This document shows, piece after piece, positions 1 to 12,541 of a stretch of DNA of 64,000 nt. This stretch comes from Vibrio sp. MEBiC08052 (GTDB lineage: Bacteria; Pseudomonadota; Gammaproteobacteria; Enterobacterales; Vibrionaceae): positions 2,647,595-2,711,594 of the forward strand of contig NZ_KQ947475.1 of NCBI RefSeq assembly GCF_001506075.1, given 5' to 3'. Each line of letters opens with the position of its first letter. The stretch's first letter is position 1. Made by a program: the position numbers and the translations under genes. The notes under the pieces were generated by a model that worked only from the letters and a program-made list of their open reading frames with translations, had not been told where the DNA came from and did not search any database.

Positions 1-162
1 ACTTTGCAGTTTATTAGTTGCAATCGCTTGTGCCGGTGAGATACCGGTTGCCATTAACACCGGCAGTGTAATCAAACCACCGCCACCGGCAATCGCATCA
101 ATACATCCAGCCAGTGACGCTGCCACAAAAAGCAACGCCAGTATATCGATTGAAATCTCCAT
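1..162 (-). CDS. TauE/SafE-family membrane transporter, N-terminal part
   Basis: Only the first 54 codons lie in the window; the rest runs off the left edge. The translation starts [12 protein letters not shown] and has the family's glycine-rich loop ([13 protein letters not shown]) followed by a conserved segment [11 protein letters not shown]. These are typical of the TauE/SafE (YfcA-like, formerly DUF81) inner-membrane permeases, which are linked to export or uptake of sulfonates and other organic anions. A GGAA ribosome-binding sequence lies four bases before the ATG. The substrate is unknown. The gene is transcribed away from carB's terminator and is probably not part of the car operon. 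Confidence 0.85.
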   Translation of the reverse strand, partial: MEISIDILALLFVAASLAGCIDAIAGGGGLITLPVLMATGISPAQAIATNKLQS

Positions 163-294
163 ATTATTCCTTAACCGATTAGATAGGGCTCAAAATTACC
201 ATTTAAAAATAAAGAGATATAGTGAAAACGCGGACAGTGTCCTATTCCATATATTCATCATTGAGTTTTATGCGCAGATAAATGTGTCGCGATC

Positions 295-320
295 AAAAAA
301 CCCGGGAAGATCCCGGGTTT
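295..320 (-). terminator. Rho-independent terminator after carB
   Basis: A perfect inverted repeat AAACCCGGGA / TCCCGGGTTT with a 3-base loop lies 30 bases beyond the carB stop. On the minus strand it runs into a T-tract (the A-run at 295-300), which is the classic intrinsic terminator layout. Confidence 0.9.
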
Positions 321-350
321 GATAATACACAACAACGGACGCGTTATTGA

Positions 351-3300
351 CTAAGCATGTTGTCTGACTTGCTCATGCATTTCTTGTACAGAAATGACAG
401 AAGCTTTCGGGTCAGCGGTATGCCCCATTGCAGTGGCAAATGCAGCGTTCAGGGTCGTTGCATAATTGACTTTCTCAGCCAACGCACCTCGGCGTAGAAC
501 TTTTGAATCTTCAATGGCCTGACGCCCGGAAGCCGTATTGATAATGTAGGTATATTCATTATTCTTGATCCGATCAAGAATATGAGGACGCCCTTCATGC
601 ACCTTGTTTACCAGACGAGGATTAATACCGGCTTCACCCAGAACTACTGCCGTGCCATGCGTTGCATCCAGTTGATAGCCTAATCGAACCAACTTTTCTG
701 CCAAAGCAACCGCACGCTGCTTATCGCTTTCGCGAACAGAGATCAGCGCACGTCCGCCTTCAGGGTAGACACAACCACATGCCAACTCCGCTTTTGCAAA
801 CGCTTCAGCAAATGTGCGCCCGACACCCATCACTTCTCCGGTTGAACGCATCTCAGGACCAAGTAGTGGATCAACCCCCGGGAACTTATTAAATGGCAAT
901 ACAACTTCTTTCACCGAGTAATACGGTGGAATGATTTCTTGAGTAAAGCCTTGTTGTTCCAGACTCTGTCCGGCCATCACCCGCGCAGCAATTTTTGCCA
1001 GCGGCGCTCCGGTTGCTTTAGAGACAAACGGTACCGTCCGCGCAGCGCGTGGGTTGACCTCAATCAGATAAACTTCGTTGTTCTTGACTGCGAACTGCGT
1101 ATTCATCAATCCGCGGACACCCAGTTCAAATGCCAGTTTTTCAACCTGCTCACGCATGACATTCTGGATATCCTGACTCAGCGTATAAGCTGGCAGTGAA
1201 CATGCAGAATCACCAGAGTGAACCCCAGCCTGTTCAATGTGCTCCATAATGCCACCGATGACGACACGTTCACCATCGCAAATCGCGTCAATATCGACCT
1301 CTACCGCATCATCAAGGAAATGATCCAGCAAGACCGGAGATTCATTGGAGACACTGACCGCTTCATTGAAATAACGACGTAAATCAGCTTCATCGTACAC
1401 AATTTCCATCGCACGGCCACCGAGGACATAAGATGGACGCACAACCAATGGATAGCCTATTTCTTTGGCTTTATCTACGGCTTGCTCAAGTGCTGTGACG
1501 GTTGCGTTTTCCGGCTGTTTGAGACCTAAACGATCAACCGCTTGTTGGAAACGCTCGCGATCCTCGGCACGGTCAATAGCATCCGGGCTGGTTCCGATAA
1601 TCGGCACACCGGCGGCTTCTAACGCACGAGCCAGTTTCAGCGGTGTCTGACCACCATACTGAACGATGACACCCGTAGGCTTCTCAACCCGGGCAATTGC
1701 TAAGACATCTTCCAGTGTCACCGGCTCAAAGTAGAGGCGATCGGAGGTATCGTAGTCTGTCGAAACCGTTTCAGGGTTACAGTTAACCATAATGGTTTCA
1801 TACCCGTCTTCCCGTAATGCCAACGAGGCATGAACACAGCAGTAGTCAAACTCAATGCCTTGACCGATACGGTTCGGGCCACCACCCAGAACCATAATCT
1901 TCTTCCTGTCCGTCGGATAGGCTTCACACTCTTCATCATATGAGGAATACATATAGGCGGTTGAAGAAGCAAATTCCGCGGCACACGTATCGACACGCTT
2001 ATAAACCGGATGGATGTCGAACTGATCGCGCAAGCGACGAATTTCATGTTCAGAAACACCAACCAATTTAGATAGACGTGCATCGGCGAAACCTTTGCGT
2101 TTCATGCGACGGAGCACATCTTGGGTCAATCCGGCAAAGCCATTGGTTTTAATCTCTGTTTCCAGCTGAATCAACTCTTCAATCTGAACAAGGAACCAGT
2201 GATCAATCCCTGTCAGGTTATAGATTGCGTCAACAGACATGCCGGCACGGAAAGCATCGCCGATGTACCAGATACGCTCAGCACCGGCTTCTTTCAGCTC
2301 ATGACGAATCTTAGTCAGTGCTTCCGGAGAATCCAGATCAACCATTTCATCAAAGCCGTCAACACCAACTTCAAGACCACGTAGTGCTTTTTGTAGAGAC
2401 TCTTGTTGGTTACGCCCAATCGCCATCACTTCACCGACCGACTTCATCTGAGTTGTGAGTTTGGTATTGGCACCGGCAAATTTTTCAAAGTTAAACCGAG
2501 GAATCTTGGTCACCACATAGTCGATCGTTGGTTCGAACGATGCCGGTGTTGCGCCCCCGGTAATATCATTGGTCAACTCGTCAAGCGTGAAACCAACCGC
2601 CAGCTTCGCTGCAATCTTAGCAATCGGGAAACCCGTCGCTTTCGATGCCAGTGCAGAAGAGCGAGAAACCCGCGGGTTCATTTCAATAATCACCATCCGG
2701 CCATCTTCCGGATTGATACCGAATTGCACATTCGATCCACCGGTTTCAACACCGATTTCACGTAATACCGCTAAAGAGGCGTTTCTCATCAGCTGGTATT
2801 CTTTATCTGTTAATGTCTGAGCCGGAGCAACCGTAATTGAATCCCCGGTGTGAATCCCCATTGGATCAAAGTTTTCAATTGAACAGACGATGATACAGTT
2901 GTCGTTCTTATCTCGAACCACTTCCATTTCATACTCTTTCCAGCCAATCAGCGACTCGTCAATCAGCAGCTCATTGGTTGGAGAAAGGTCTAATCCGCGG
3001 TGGCAGATTTCTTCAAACTCTTCTTTGTTATAAGCGATACCACCACCGGTTCCACCCATCGTAAACGACGGACGGATAATACATGGAAAGCCGACTTTCT
3101 CTAGGACTTGATAAGCTTCTTCCATGGTCTTTGCAGTATCCGCCCGGGGACATTCCAGACCAATTGATTTCATCGCAGCATCGAAACGAGAACGGTCTTC
3201 CGCTTTATCAATCGCATCGGCAGTTGCACCGATCATTTCAACACCGAACTCAGCCAGAACCCCTTGGCGATCCAGCTCAAGTGCACAGTTCAACGCTGTC

Positions 3301-3578
3301 TGACCACCCATCGTCGGCAGTACGGCATCAGGACGTTCTTTTTCAATAATTTTACGGACAACTTCCCACTGAATCGGCTCGATGTAAGTCGCATCTGCCA
3401 TCTCAGGATCAGTCATAATCGTTGCCGGATTCGAGTTGACCAGAATAACCCGATAACCTTCTTCTCTCAGAGCCTTACATGCCTGAGCTCCGGAGTAATC
3501 AAACTCACAGGCTTGGCCGATTACAATCGGACCCGCACCTAAGATAAGAATACTTTGTATGTCACTACGTTTTGGCAT
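351..3578 (-). CDS. carB: carbamoyl-phosphate synthase large subunit
   Basis: CarB makes carbamoyl phosphate from bicarbonate, ATP and the ammonia delivered by CarA, feeding arginine and pyrimidine synthesis in the cytoplasm. The 1075-residue product is the usual full length (about 1073 in E. coli). It has two homologous ATP-grasp halves; the N-terminal half begins with the nucleotide-binding segment [20 protein letters not shown] and the second half repeats it as [18 protein letters not shown] near residue 560. A C-terminal MGS-like allosteric domain (about 935-1075) carries the regulator site. The gene follows carA by 17 bases on the same strand and is probably co-transcribed from the promoter upstream of carA. 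Nothing is abnormal. Confidence 0.98.
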   Translation of the reverse strand: MPKRSDIQSILILGAGPIVIGQACEFDYSGAQACKALREEGYRVILVNSNPATIMTDPEMADATYIEPIQWEVVRKIIEKERPDAVLPTMGGQTALNCALELDRQGVLAEFGVEMIGATADAIDKAEDRSRFDAAMKSIGLECPRADTAKTMEEAYQVLEKVGFPCIIRPSFTMGGTGGGIAYNKEEFEEICHRGLDLSPTNELLIDESLIGWKEYEMEVVRDKNDNCIIVCSIENFDPMGIHTGDSITVAPAQTLTDKEYQLMRNASLAVLREIGVETGGSNVQFGINPEDGRMVIIEMNPRVSRSSALASKATGFPIAKIAAKLAVGFTLDELTNDITGGATPASFEPTIDYVVTKIPRFNFEKFAGANTKLTTQMKSVGEVMAIGRNQQESLQKALRGLEVGVDGFDEMVDLDSPEALTKIRHELKEAGAERIWYIGDAFRAGMSVDAIYNLTGIDHWFLVQIEELIQLETEIKTNGFAGLTQDVLRRMKRKGFADARLSKLVGVSEHEIRRLRDQFDIHPVYKRVDTCAAEFASSTAYMYSSYDEECEAYPTDRKKIMVLGGGPNRIGQGIEFDYCCVHASLALREDGYETIMVNCNPETVSTDYDTSDRLYFEPVTLEDVLAIARVEKPTGVIVQYGGQTPLKLARALEAAGVPIIGTSPDAIDRAEDRERFQQAVDRLGLKQPENATVTALEQAVDKAKEIGYPLVVRPSYVLGGRAMEIVYDEADLRRYFNEAVSVSNESPVLLDHFLDDAVEVDIDAICDGERVVIGGIMEHIEQAGVHSGDSACSLPAYTLSQDIQNVMREQVEKLAFELGVRGLMNTQFAVKNNEVYLIEVNPRAARTVPFVSKATGAPLAKIAARVMAGQSLEQQGFTQEIIPPYYSVKEVVLPFNKFPGVDPLLGPEMRSTGEVMGVGRTFAEAFAKAELACGCVYPEGGRALISVRESDKQRAVALAEKLVRLGYQLDATHGTAVVLGEAGINPRLVNKVHEGRPHILDRIKNNEYTYIINTASGRQAIEDSKVLRRGALAEKVNYATTLNAAFATAMGHTADPKASVISVQEMHEQVRQHA

Positions 3579-3595
3579 CGTCTACTCGCTCCGAA

Positions 3596-4735
3596 TTAAG
3601 CACGGTGTTGTTGGATAAGTTCAATAAAGTGATCAAATAGAGGCGCTGCATCATGTGGCCCGGGGCTCGCTTCGGGATGCCCCTGGAAACTAAACGCAGG
3701 TTTATCAGTACGATGAATGCCTTGAAGAGAACCGTCAAATAATGATTTATGGGTCGCTTTCAGCGTTGCCGGCAAACTGGCTTCATCTGCTGCAAAGCCG
3801 TGGTTTTGCGAGGTAATCATCACGACATTGCGCTCGAGATCTTTGACCGGATGGTTCGCACCATGGTGACCAAACTTCATTTTGATGGTTTTTGCACCCG
3901 AGGCAAGTGCGAGGATTTGATGTCCCAAACAGATACCAAAGACTGGAATCTCTTTTTCCAAAAAGGTTTTTGTCGCTTCAATGGCATATGTACAAGGTTC
4001 CGGATCCCCCGGTCCATTCGACAGGAAAATACCATCAGGATTCATTGCTAAAACCGTTTCTGCTGGTGTTTCTGCCGGTACAACGGTCAGACGACATCCG
4101 CGGTCAACCAACATCCGCAGAATGTTTCTCTTGGCACCAAAATCGTATGCAACGACATGATAAGGGAGCTCACTGTCATGTTTAGCCTGAGGGAATCCAC
4201 TTGCCAAAGACCAAGATCCTTGCGTCCACTCATAAGCTTCTTTGGTCGTCACAACTTTTGCCAAATCCATGCCTTTCAGGCCCGGAAACTCTTTCGCTTT
4301 AGTTAAAGCAAGTGACTCATCCAAGTTATCACCCGCCATAATACAACCGCTTTGAGCGCCTTTCTCACGAAGGATCCGAGTCAGTTTTCGTGTGTCGATG
4401 TCCGCGATTCCAACGATATTTCGGCCCTTCAAATACTCAGATAGGCTCTGCTCACTTCTGAAGTTCGACGCAATCAATGGCAAATCACGAATGATCAGTC
4501 CTTGGGCATGAATGTCTGAGGATTCTTCATCTTCTGAGTTGGTGCCGGTATTGCCAATGTGGGGATAAGTCAGAGTAACGATTTGTTGAGAGTAGGAAGG
4601 ATCAGTGAGGATTTCTTGGTACCCCGTCATCGAGGTATTAAAAACGATTTCACCAACGGAGACGCCATCTGCGCCAATGGACAGTCCGTGGAACACTGTC
4701 CCATCTTCTAGGACTAACAGTGCTGACTTGCTCAA
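3596..4735 (-). CDS. carA: carbamoyl-phosphate synthase small (glutaminase) subunit
   Basis: CarA hydrolyses glutamine and channels ammonia to CarB. The 379-residue protein has the N-terminal CPSase small-chain domain ([30 protein letters not shown]) and a class I amidotransferase domain with the nucleophile motif GICLGHQ near residue 270 and the His-Glu motif [11 protein letters not shown] near the C terminus. The start is TTG at 4733-4735, preceded by GGAGG with five bases of spacing. I know that carA in E. coli also starts at a non-ATG codon, so the weak start is probably conserved rather than an error. carB follows directly. Confidence 0.98.
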   Translation of the reverse strand: MSKSALLVLEDGTVFHGLSIGADGVSVGEIVFNTSMTGYQEILTDPSYSQQIVTLTYPHIGNTGTNSEDEESSDIHAQGLIIRDLPLIASNFRSEQSLSEYLKGRNIVGIADIDTRKLTRILREKGAQSGCIMAGDNLDESLALTKAKEFPGLKGMDLAKVVTTKEAYEWTQGSWSLASGFPQAKHDSELPYHVVAYDFGAKRNILRMLVDRGCRLTVVPAETPAETVLAMNPDGIFLSNGPGDPEPCTYAIEATKTFLEKEIPVFGICLGHQILALASGAKTIKMKFGHHGANHPVKDLERNVVMITSQNHGFAADEASLPATLKATHKSLFDGSLQGIHRTDKPAFSFQGHPEASPGPHDAAPLFDHFIELIQQHRA

Positions 4736-4745
4736 GACAACCTCC

Positions 4746-4759
4746 AGAATAAAAATGCA
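4746..4759 (-). promoter_or_regulatory. possible ARG-box-like element in carA leader
   Basis: On the minus strand the sequence reads TGCATTTTTATTCT, close to the ArgR operator consensus (TGAAT-n4-ATTCA). It lies just upstream of the carA ribosome-binding site. ArgR control of carAB is established in enterobacteria; here it is inferred from this single imperfect match. Confidence 0.35.
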
Positions 4760-5184
4760 AAAAATTTAGATTAAACTGCAAATTTGCCTTCCTTAATCAC
4801 TATAGGTTAGAACCATAGTGTATTTCGGACAAATTAGACGCATTTTATAGATATGTGTGATTTGTGTCAATATTCAAAACTTATCAAATATGTTTTTTTA
4901 CCGAGTTATATAAAAAAATAAAACGAACAGAGTAAAAAGACACATTAAATACGCATTATCAAACGACTAAAGGGAGACATAAGTCAAAAAAAGGAGAAAT
5001 GTAGAAAAAAAACTCATAAAAAAATAAATGAACCAACGCAATCGATAACGGAAGCACCAAAAGATAACTTTTCTTGCCTTTAATACAAATAGAACACCAT
5101 ATCTTTTATTATATAAAATAAAAAATACACTCGCGTGGCTGATGATGGTGTAAAAGTAAAATTTATAATTTGAGCGAAAATCAA
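4760..5184. other. AT-rich carAB upstream region
   Basis: About 425 bases without a plausible gene between the carA leader and the dapB terminator. It is strongly AT-rich with many A- and T-runs, as expected for the multi-promoter control region of carAB. A second TGAATATTGACA-like half ARG box reads on the minus strand around 4867-4880. No hairpin or coding signal stands out. Confidence 0.5.
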
Positions 5185-5208
5185 ATGCGCCGGAGAGATC
5201 CAGCGCAT
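5185..5208 (-). terminator. probable terminator after dapB
   Basis: An ATGCGC / GCGCAT stem continues after one mismatch with GGA / TCC around a 4-base loop, 11 bases after the dapB stop. On the minus strand it is followed by TTGATTTT. The T-tract is modest. Confidence 0.6.
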
Positions 5209-5218
5209 AATTATGTAT

Positions 5219-6079
<861 letters not shown>

Positions 6080-6182
6080 TCATATATATCAATTTATTTG
6101 TCTAAACTACCAATATTCAGTCAATGTGGCTAGGCTTGTTCACGCTTCTGACGTAATATCGCTGCCTCGACGCCGACTCGGC

Positions 6183-6584
6183 TCAGCGGGAAAAATCACG
6201 AATAAGTTGTTCAACGATAGGTTCATTGGCTTCAGGAAATTGATAGTCGGCCAGTGCAGTAACAGAAACCCATCGCCCTTCCTGACCTTCTCTGCCATAA
6301 GGTGTGCCGGTAAAATCCGTTACCGAGATAAAATCGAACACCAGTGACTTGTCCGGATAATCATGAGTCAGATGTTGATAAGGATGTTGAACCGTGACCT
6401 CAATACCAATCTCTTCGTCTAACTCACGGTGAATCGCTGCTTCAATTGACTCTCCGCTTTCCACTTTACCGCCGGGAAACTCCCAAAATCCGCCTTTATG
6501 CAGATGAGCAGGTCGCTTGGTAATATAAACTTGTGATTGATCCTGATTGAAAATGATCGCAGCAACAATATGTGTTCTTTTCAT
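6183..6584 (-). CDS. mutT: 8-oxo-dGTP diphosphatase (Nudix hydrolase)
   Basis: MutT removes oxidised guanine nucleotides from the pool and so prevents A:T to C:G transversions. The protein has a complete Nudix box, GGKVESGESIEAAIHRELDE followed by EIGI, matching Gx5Ex7REUxEExGU. The start at 6584 (MKRTHIVAAIIF) is preferred over longer readings because it follows an AGGA and begins directly at the first beta strand. Length is about 133 residues, normal for MutT. It sits downstream of secA on the same strand, separated by the secA terminator; in many gammaproteobacteria the order secA-mutT is the same. Confidence 0.95.
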   Translation of the reverse strand: MKRTHIVAAIIFNQDQSQVYITKRPAHLHKGGFWEFPGGKVESGESIEAAIHRELDEEIGIEVTVQHPYQHLTHDYPDKSLVFDFISVTDFTGTPYGREGQEGRWVSVTALADYQFPEANEPIVEQLIRDFSR

Positions 6585-6634
6585 ACATTCCTCTGGTACA
6601 GCGTTGTCCATCAAGTCTAACGATAATTGCATGG

Positions 6635-6664
6635 CAAAAAAAGAGCCGCTTTCTCAGCGGCTCT
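6635..6664 (-). terminator. Rho-independent terminator after secA
   Basis: A perfect 9-base stem AGAGCCGCT / AGCGGCTCT with a 5-base loop; on the minus strand it is followed by seven Ts. It lies 18 bases after the secA stop. Confidence 0.92.
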
Positions 6665-6681
6665 CAAATCATATTGAATTT

Positions 6682-9402
6682 TTATGCAATGCGGCCATGG
6701 CATTGCTTATATTTTTTACCGCTGCCACATGGACAAGGCTCATTACGTCCGACTTTTTTCTCTTCACGAACCAGCGGCTGCTGCCCTTCTTGTGATTCGT
6801 CGCCTTGTAAAGTATCACTCGCAGCATGTTGTGCTTGCGCATAACGAGCAGCCTCTTCAACTTGAGCCTGACGACGTGCTTCCATCTCGTCAACTTCTTC
6901 AGGTTGTTGAACCCGAACTTTTGACAGAATGGTAATCACATCAGATTTCAGAGAATCGAGCAGACCTTCAAACAGTTCAAACGACTCGCGCTTATATTCC
7001 TGCTTAGGGTTCTTTTGTGCATATCCGCGTAAGTGTATCCCTTGTCGTAAATGATCCATCGCTGCCAGATGCTCTTTCCATAATGTATCCAGCGTTTGTA
7101 GCATGACGGATTTTTCGAAATTACGCAGCACTTCCGCGCCCACTAATGTTTCTTTCTCTTGGTAAACTTTAACGGCTTCTTGAATGATGCGCTCACGAAG
7201 GACTTCTTCATACAACTTATCATCTTCATCCAGCCATGACTGGATCGGCAAATTCAGATCAAAATCATGCTTCAGGCGATTGTGTAATCCCTGAATATCC
7301 CACATATCTTCCAGTGACTGAGGTGGAATATATTCGTCAATGACTGCGGTGAACACATCGAAGCGGTTCTGCTCGAGCATTTCCTGAATATCTTCCGCTT
7401 CCATCAACTCATCACGGAGTTCATAAACAACCTTACGCTGATCATTGGCAACATCATCATATTCCAGCAACTGCTTACGAATATCGAAGTTGCGTCCTTC
7501 GACCTTCCGTTGTGCTTTTTCAATCGAACGGGACAGCAGTTTACTTTCAATCGCTTCTCCTTCATCCATACCACTTTGAATCAGGCCAGCCATTCGATCT
7601 GAGGTAAAGATTCTCAGCAGAGCATCTTCCATGGAAAGATAGAAACGCGATGACCCCGGATCCCCTTGGCGACCGGAACGTCCTCTCAACTGGTTATCGA
7701 TCCGACGAGATTCATGCCGCTCAGTACCGATAATATGCAAACCACCGGCTTGAAGTACCTGTTCATGTACTTTTCGCCATTCCGCTTTGATTTGATCAAT
7801 CTGTTCCTGAGTCGGATTATCCAGAGCATCTACTTTTGACTGCCAGCTACCGCCTAATACGATATCTGTCCCACGACCAGCCATATTGGTTGCGATCGTA
7901 ACAGAACCGGGCTTACCCGCTTCAGCAACAATTTCAGCTTCTTTTTCGTGAAACTTAGCATTCAATACATTGTGTTTTACTTTGGATTTTTTCAGTGCCT
8001 GAGACAGCAATTCAGATTTTTCAATCGAAATCGTCCCGACCAACACAGGTTGGCCTTTCTGCACACGCTCTTTGATATCCTCAATGATTGCGGCAAATTT
8101 CTCGGCTTCGGTCCGGTAAACAACGTCCGCCATATCATCACGGATCATCGGTTTATTGGTTGGAATAACCACAGTCTCCAAACCATAAATGGTCTGGAAT
8201 TCGAATGCTTCGGTATCGGCAGTCCCAGTCATCCCCGACAGCTTTTCGTAAAGGCGGAAGTAGTTCTGGAAGGTAATCGAGGCTAATGTCTGGTTCTCAT
8301 TTTGGATTTTCACCCCTTCTTTGGCTTCGACCGCTTGATGCAAACCATCAGACCAGCGACGACCGGGCATTGTCCGTCCGGTATGTTCATCGACAATAAT
8401 CACTTCACCTTCGTTTGAAACGATGTAATCGACATCTTTCTCAAACAACACATGCGCTCGAAGCGCTGCATTCACGTGATGGAGCAGGCTGATATTCGCC
8501 GGAGAGTATAGTGTATCGCCTTCATTCATCAGGCCATTTTTAACCAATAGTTCCTCGACATATTCTTGCCCGGTTTCAGTCAGATAGACCTGTTTCACTT
8601 TCTCATCAACGGTGTAGTGCCCGTCACCACGGTATTCTTCCGAGTCTTCTTTCTCTTGCCTTTCCAGCGAAGGAATCAAGGTATTAATGCGGGTGTACAA
8701 TTCAGAGCTGTCTTCAGCAGGACCGGAAATAATCAATGGCGTTCTGGCTTCATCGATAAGAATAGAGTCCACCTCATCGACGATTGCAAAAAAACGAGCT
8801 CGCTGAACACGGTCTTCTTTGCGAAACGCCATATTATCGCGCAAGTAATCGAAGCCGAATTCATTGTTTGTTCCATAAATAATATCGGCCAGATAAGCTT
8901 GTTGCTTCTCTTGAGGCATCATGCCGGGGACGTTGACACCAACGGTCATGCCCAAAAACTCAAACAGCGGTCGGTTGGTTTCAGCATCCCGTTTGGCGAG
9001 ATAATCGTTCACAGTGACCACATGGACACCGTATCCCGGTAAAGCATTCAGGTAAGCAGACAACGTCGCAGTCAAGGTTTTCCCCTCACCAGTACGCATC
9101 TCAGCGATTTGTCCGCCATTGAGGACCATCCCACCAATCAGCTGAACATCAAAATGACGCATCCCGAACACGCGTTTAGATGCTTCACGAACCGTTGCGA
9201 ACGCTTCAGGAAGGAGTTGATCGAGTGTTTCTCCCTGAGCCAAGCGCTCCCGAAATTCAATCGTTTTCGCTTTTAAGTCTTCATCAGAGAACGCTTCATA
9301 AGTAGGTTCATAATTATTGATTTCTTTAACAATTTTTCTCAGGTGTCGCAATGTTCTGTCATTGCGGCTACCAATAACCTTAGTCAGTAGCTTAGTTATC
9401 AT
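6682..9402 (-). CDS. secA: preprotein translocase ATPase SecA
   Basis: SecA is the motor that drives unfolded secretory proteins through SecYEG. The 906-residue protein is full length (901 in E. coli). Visible features include the Walker [14 protein letters not shown] near residue 100, the Walker B region [15 protein letters not shown] near 210, the helicase motif [14 protein letters not shown], and the C-terminal SEC-C zinc motif [14 protein letters not shown] that binds SecB. The gene is preceded by about 320 non-coding bases shared with the divergent dciA. I see no SecM-like arrest peptide gene directly upstream on the same strand. Confidence 0.98.
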   Translation of the reverse strand: MITKLLTKVIGSRNDRTLRHLRKIVKEINNYEPTYEAFSDEDLKAKTIEFRERLAQGETLDQLLPEAFATVREASKRVFGMRHFDVQLIGGMVLNGGQIAEMRTGEGKTLTATLSAYLNALPGYGVHVVTVNDYLAKRDAETNRPLFEFLGMTVGVNVPGMMPQEKQQAYLADIIYGTNNEFGFDYLRDNMAFRKEDRVQRARFFAIVDEVDSILIDEARTPLIISGPAEDSSELYTRINTLIPSLERQEKEDSEEYRGDGHYTVDEKVKQVYLTETGQEYVEELLVKNGLMNEGDTLYSPANISLLHHVNAALRAHVLFEKDVDYIVSNEGEVIIVDEHTGRTMPGRRWSDGLHQAVEAKEGVKIQNENQTLASITFQNYFRLYEKLSGMTGTADTEAFEFQTIYGLETVVIPTNKPMIRDDMADVVYRTEAEKFAAIIEDIKERVQKGQPVLVGTISIEKSELLSQALKKSKVKHNVLNAKFHEKEAEIVAEAGKPGSVTIATNMAGRGTDIVLGGSWQSKVDALDNPTQEQIDQIKAEWRKVHEQVLQAGGLHIIGTERHESRRIDNQLRGRSGRQGDPGSSRFYLSMEDALLRIFTSDRMAGLIQSGMDEGEAIESKLLSRSIEKAQRKVEGRNFDIRKQLLEYDDVANDQRKVVYELRDELMEAEDIQEMLEQNRFDVFTAVIDEYIPPQSLEDMWDIQGLHNRLKHDFDLNLPIQSWLDEDDKLYEEVLRERIIQEAVKVYQEKETLVGAEVLRNFEKSVMLQTLDTLWKEHLAAMDHLRQGIHLRGYAQKNPKQEYKRESFELFEGLLDSLKSDVITILSKVRVQQPEEVDEMEARRQAQVEEAARYAQAQHAASDTLQGDESQEGQQPLVREEKKVGRNEPCPCGSGKKYKQCHGRIA

Positions 9403-9721
9403 TTTTATCCGAATCTCTCTATGCTTAGATCATTTGAGATCTATTCTTGTTCCATCAGTCTCTACCAGTCATCAACTAAGTGTACTGAGATAAATCATGT
9501 CTATCCGATGATATTGAGGCTTATCGATGGTTTTTCAAGGTAATCCTTTTTAAGAAGAACATAGTGTAAGGAATTTTTAGTCTGATCACCAATATCACCA
9601 ACGATTTGTTTGATTGCAATACTTAAAATGATTCACCAAGCGAAGAAAGAAACACAGGACACGGCATTGACGAGTGATTTGAGATAGAATAGAACGGCAA
9701 GAGTGATACAAACTGGATCCC
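9403..9721. promoter_or_regulatory. secA / dciA divergent intergenic region
   Basis: Non-coding, about 320 bases, containing the promoters of both divergent genes. For dciA a candidate sigma70 promoter is TTGACG (9667-9672), 17 bases, TAGAAC (9690-9695), ending about 25 bases before the start. The secA promoter is not obvious by eye. No arrest-peptide reading frame was recognised. Confidence 0.5.
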
Positions 9722-10189
9722 ATGATGAGAAACCACCGCCCGACTGCGACGAATGAGTTAATCAGCCATTCAAAGCTGAAAGAGATTCAGAAACATGCTG
9801 AGTCAATTAATCGTCTCAGTCAGATTATTTTGCCGCTGCTTCCGAAGGGATCTCAGCCTTATGTGCGCGTGGCAAATCTTCGCCGCAGCCATTTAGTGCT
9901 GGAAGTGGCCAGTGCGGCAATCAAGATGAAAGTGGACTATGAGCGCTTACAAATTCTGAGTTATTTACGCAGCCAGGGATTTGCTCACCTGATCAGTCTC
10001 GAAGTGGTGATCAATCCGTCAATTTATCGAATCGGTTCATCTTCAAATGAAGATAAAACGCCTAAAAATCCACGAATAATTTCTTCTCAAACAGCTGATC
10101 TACTCAAATGCATCGCAGATCATGCTTCACCGAAAGTGAAAAAAAGACTGGAAAATATCGCCGATCTTGCCAACAAGAAAAACGAGTAA
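9722..10189 (+). CDS. dciA: DciA, DUF721-family replicative helicase loader
   Basis: The 155-residue basic protein matches the DUF721 family by its N-terminal core: a helix with SRLSQIILPLLP-like sequence, then the segment RVANLRRSHLVLEVASAA and the following KVDYERLQILSYLR. DUF721 proteins are now known as DciA, the ancestral loader/operator of DnaB helicase used by vibrios and most bacteria lacking DnaC/DnaI. The C-terminal 50 residues are lysine-rich and probably disordered, as in the family. Two in-frame ATGs (9722, 9725) make the exact start uncertain by one codon. Location between secA and lpxC is the Vibrio arrangement. Confidence 0.9.
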   Translation: MMRNHRPTATNELISHSKLKEIQKHAESINRLSQIILPLLPKGSQPYVRVANLRRSHLVLEVASAAIKMKVDYERLQILSYLRSQGFAHLISLEVVINPSIYRIGSSSNEDKTPKNPRIISSQTADLLKCIADHASPKVKKRLENIADLANKKNE

Positions 10190-10226
10190 GTCTTCGGCTC
10201 ACTCATATAAACAACAGCCGAATGTA

Positions 10227-10255
10227 AAAAAACCAGACATGAAGTCTGGTTTTTT
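10227..10255. terminator. bidirectional terminator between dciA and lpxC
   Basis: AAAAAACCAGAC / GTCTGGTTTTTT with a 5-base loop, flanked by A-run on one side and T-run on the other. It serves the convergent dciA and lpxC transcripts. Confidence 0.92.
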
Positions 10256-10274
10256 ATACGAAAAATATAGTCGA

Positions 10275-11192
10275 TTAAGCGAGTACAGAACTCGGATCGG
10301 CAAAAGCAACAGGAGAACCGACCTCTTCACCAAACGTTGCCCATTCCCATGCTTCTTGGTCTGCTAGAAGTGCGCGTAATAACTGATTGTTCAGACCGTG
10401 TCCTGATTTGTAAGCTCTAAATTCACCAACAATAGAATGACCACACATGTATAGATCACCGATGGCATCCAAAACTTTATGCGTGACAAACTCATTCGCA
10501 AAACGCAGACCGTCTTCATTCAGAATACGATAATCATCCAGAACGATTGCACAATCAAAACTACCACCCAAACAAAGATTCTGTGACTGCAGGTATTCGA
10601 TATCACGCATGAAACCGAATGTTCTCGCTCGGGAAATATCCCGAACAAACGATTGAGACGAAAAATCAAACAATAATCGCTGTTCATCGGATTCAATTGC
10701 TGGATGGTTAAAGTCAATTTCAAAATCCATCCGAAAACCTTGGTAAGGGACTAATTCTGCCCACTTATCACCATCGTCAAAACGAACAGGCTTCTTCACT
10801 CGAATGAATCGTTTCGGCGCATTCTGAACTTCAATACCCGCTTGCTGTAAGAGAAATACAAATGGGCTGGCACTGCCGTCCATAATCGGAATTTCCGGTG
10901 CATCGACTTCAACCACAGCATTATCGATCCCCATTCCTGCAAGAGCAGCATTTAAGTGCTCTACGGTAGAAATTCGGATGCCTTCGTCATTCACAAGCGC
11001 TGTACACAACATGGTGTCACGCACATTTTCTGGATTTGCCGGGAAATCAACAGGTGGTGTCACGTCGGTACGGCGATAAATAATACCGGTATTTGCAGCG
11101 GCAGGGCGAAGAGTTAACGTGACTTTTCGACCAGAGTGAAGCCCCACTCCAGTTGTTTTCACTATCTCTTTCAACGTACGTTGTCTGATCAT
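10275..11192 (-). CDS. lpxC: UDP-3-O-acyl-N-acetylglucosamine deacetylase
   Basis: LpxC catalyses the committed, zinc-dependent deacetylation step of lipid A synthesis. The 305-residue product has the expected length and both zinc motifs: [12 protein letters not shown] (first His, near residue 79) and [15 protein letters not shown] (second His and the Asp, near 237-241). The N terminus [21 protein letters not shown] is canonical. It lies downstream of ftsZ but behind a terminator, so it probably has its own promoter, as in E. coli. Its level is normally set by FtsH proteolysis through the C-terminal tail, which here ends in [11 protein letters not shown]. Confidence 0.98.
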   Translation of the reverse strand: MIRQRTLKEIVKTTGVGLHSGRKVTLTLRPAAANTGIIYRRTDVTPPVDFPANPENVRDTMLCTALVNDEGIRISTVEHLNAALAGMGIDNAVVEVDAPEIPIMDGSASPFVFLLQQAGIEVQNAPKRFIRVKKPVRFDDGDKWAELVPYQGFRMDFEIDFNHPAIESDEQRLLFDFSSQSFVRDISRARTFGFMRDIEYLQSQNLCLGGSFDCAIVLDDYRILNEDGLRFANEFVTHKVLDAIGDLYMCGHSIVGEFRAYKSGHGLNNQLLRALLADQEAWEWATFGEEVGSPVAFADPSSVLA

Positions 11193-11216
11193 CTACTTGC
11201 CTCAATGTCAGTGCTA

Positions 11217-11245
11217 CAAAACACGGCCAATCTACTTATTGGCCG
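11217..11245 (-). terminator. terminator after ftsZ
   Basis: A perfect 8-base stem CGGCCAAT / ATTGGCCG with a 6-base loop, followed on the minus strand by TGTTTTG. It lies 43 bases beyond the ftsZ stop and marks the end of the dcw cluster. Confidence 0.7.
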
Positions 11246-11287
11246 CAAATAATATCACAATCGTGAGCGGAGTCAAATTATGATAAA

Positions 11288-12511
11288 TCAATCAGCCTGA
11301 CGACGTAAAAAAGCTGGAATATCGAGATAACCACTTTCTTTCTCTTTTGGAGCAGTACTCTGACCAGCGCCTTGAGAATTTGCCGATGAAGGCTGAGATT
11401 TTGACTCAACATTTCCCTGCAACTTCGATGCCACTTTCTCTTCAGTTTTCGCAGCAACATGAGGAACGCCGCCTTGCTGTGATGAAGTGGCTGGTTGCTG
11501 AGTACCGACAGAGTTTGCTTTGCCACCGGCAACAAGCGTAATATCCGGTTTTTTCTCATTGCCGATGCCTGTTGCAACAACGGTGACACGAATTTCATCA
11601 GCCATATCCGGGTCAAGCGAGGTACCAATAACAACAGTTGCGTTATCCGAAGCAAATGCTTTCACCGTATTACCAACCGTTTCGAACTCATCCAGACGCA
11701 TATCAAGACCAGCGGTAATGTTAACCAATACGCCACGTGCGCCTGCGAGGTCGATATCTTCCAGCAGCGGACTAGAAATAGCCATTTCAGCGGCTTCTTC
11801 TGCCCGGTCTTCACCTTTTGCGACACCACTGCCCATCATTGCATGTCCCATTTCAGACATGACTGTTCTCACGTCTGCAAAGTCCACGTTGATCATGCCG
11901 GGGCGGGTAATCAATTCAGCAATCCCCTGAACTGCATTCTTCAATACGTCGTTCGCACTGGCAAAGGCTTCAAGTAACGTGATACCGCGTCCCAATACCT
12001 TAAGCAGCTTCTCATTCGGAATCGTAATCAAAGAGTCAACATGTTTTGATAACTCTTCAATGCCTTGTTCTGCAAAGGCGAGCCGTTTCTTTCCTTCAAA
12101 GCTAAAAGGCTTGGTGACCACAGCAACCGTTAACACACCCAGTTCTTTTGCTACTTCAGCAATCACTGGCGCTGCTCCAGTACCGGTTCCACCACCCATA
12201 CCAGCTGCGATAAACACCATATCGGCACCCATTAGGGATTCTTTAATTTTTTCTTTATCTTCAAGAGCAGCATCACGTCCTACTTGAGGATTTGCACCAG
12301 CACCTAACCCTTTGGTGATATCGCCACCAATTTGAATCACAGTACTTACACTCGTCTTACGAAGTGCCTGTGCATCTGTGTTAACACTGATGAATTCCAC
12401 GCCTTCGATGGATTCACGCACCATGTGTTCTACAGCGTTACCGCCGCCGCCACCAACTCCAACGACTTTAATTACAGCATCGTCAGACATTTCCATCATC
12501 GGTTCAAACAT
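11288..12511 (-). CDS. ftsZ: cell division protein FtsZ
   Basis: FtsZ is the tubulin-like GTPase that forms the division ring. The tubulin signature [16 protein letters not shown] is present near residue 106, and the N terminus has the G-box [13 protein letters not shown]. The core is followed by a variable Gln/Ser-rich linker and the conserved C-terminal peptide [13 protein letters not shown] that contacts FtsA and ZipA. Length is 407 residues, as in vibrios, longer than the 383 of E. coli because of the linker. It is the last gene of the cluster, 30 bases after ftsA. Confidence 0.98.
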   Translation of the reverse strand: MFEPMMEMSDDAVIKVVGVGGGGGNAVEHMVRESIEGVEFISVNTDAQALRKTSVSTVIQIGGDITKGLGAGANPQVGRDAALEDKEKIKESLMGADMVFIAAGMGGGTGTGAAPVIAEVAKELGVLTVAVVTKPFSFEGKKRLAFAEQGIEELSKHVDSLITIPNEKLLKVLGRGITLLEAFASANDVLKNAVQGIAELITRPGMINVDFADVRTVMSEMGHAMMGSGVAKGEDRAEEAAEMAISSPLLEDIDLAGARGVLVNITAGLDMRLDEFETVGNTVKAFASDNATVVIGTSLDPDMADEIRVTVVATGIGNEKKPDITLVAGGKANSVGTQQPATSSQQGGVPHVAAKTEEKVASKLQGNVESKSQPSSANSQGAGQSTAPKEKESGYLDIPAFLRRQAD

Positions 12512-12541
12512 GTGTTATCTCCGTTTTTCCTGCAACTCAGG

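Noticed and set aside
662..3542. Several plus-strand open frames inside carB
   Set aside because: They lie wholly opposite a well-conserved gene, have no ribosome sites, and their sequence is the mirror of carB codons.
9403..9721. secM-like arrest peptide gene upstream of secA
   Set aside because: No minus-strand frame with a signal peptide and arrest motif was seen in the region.
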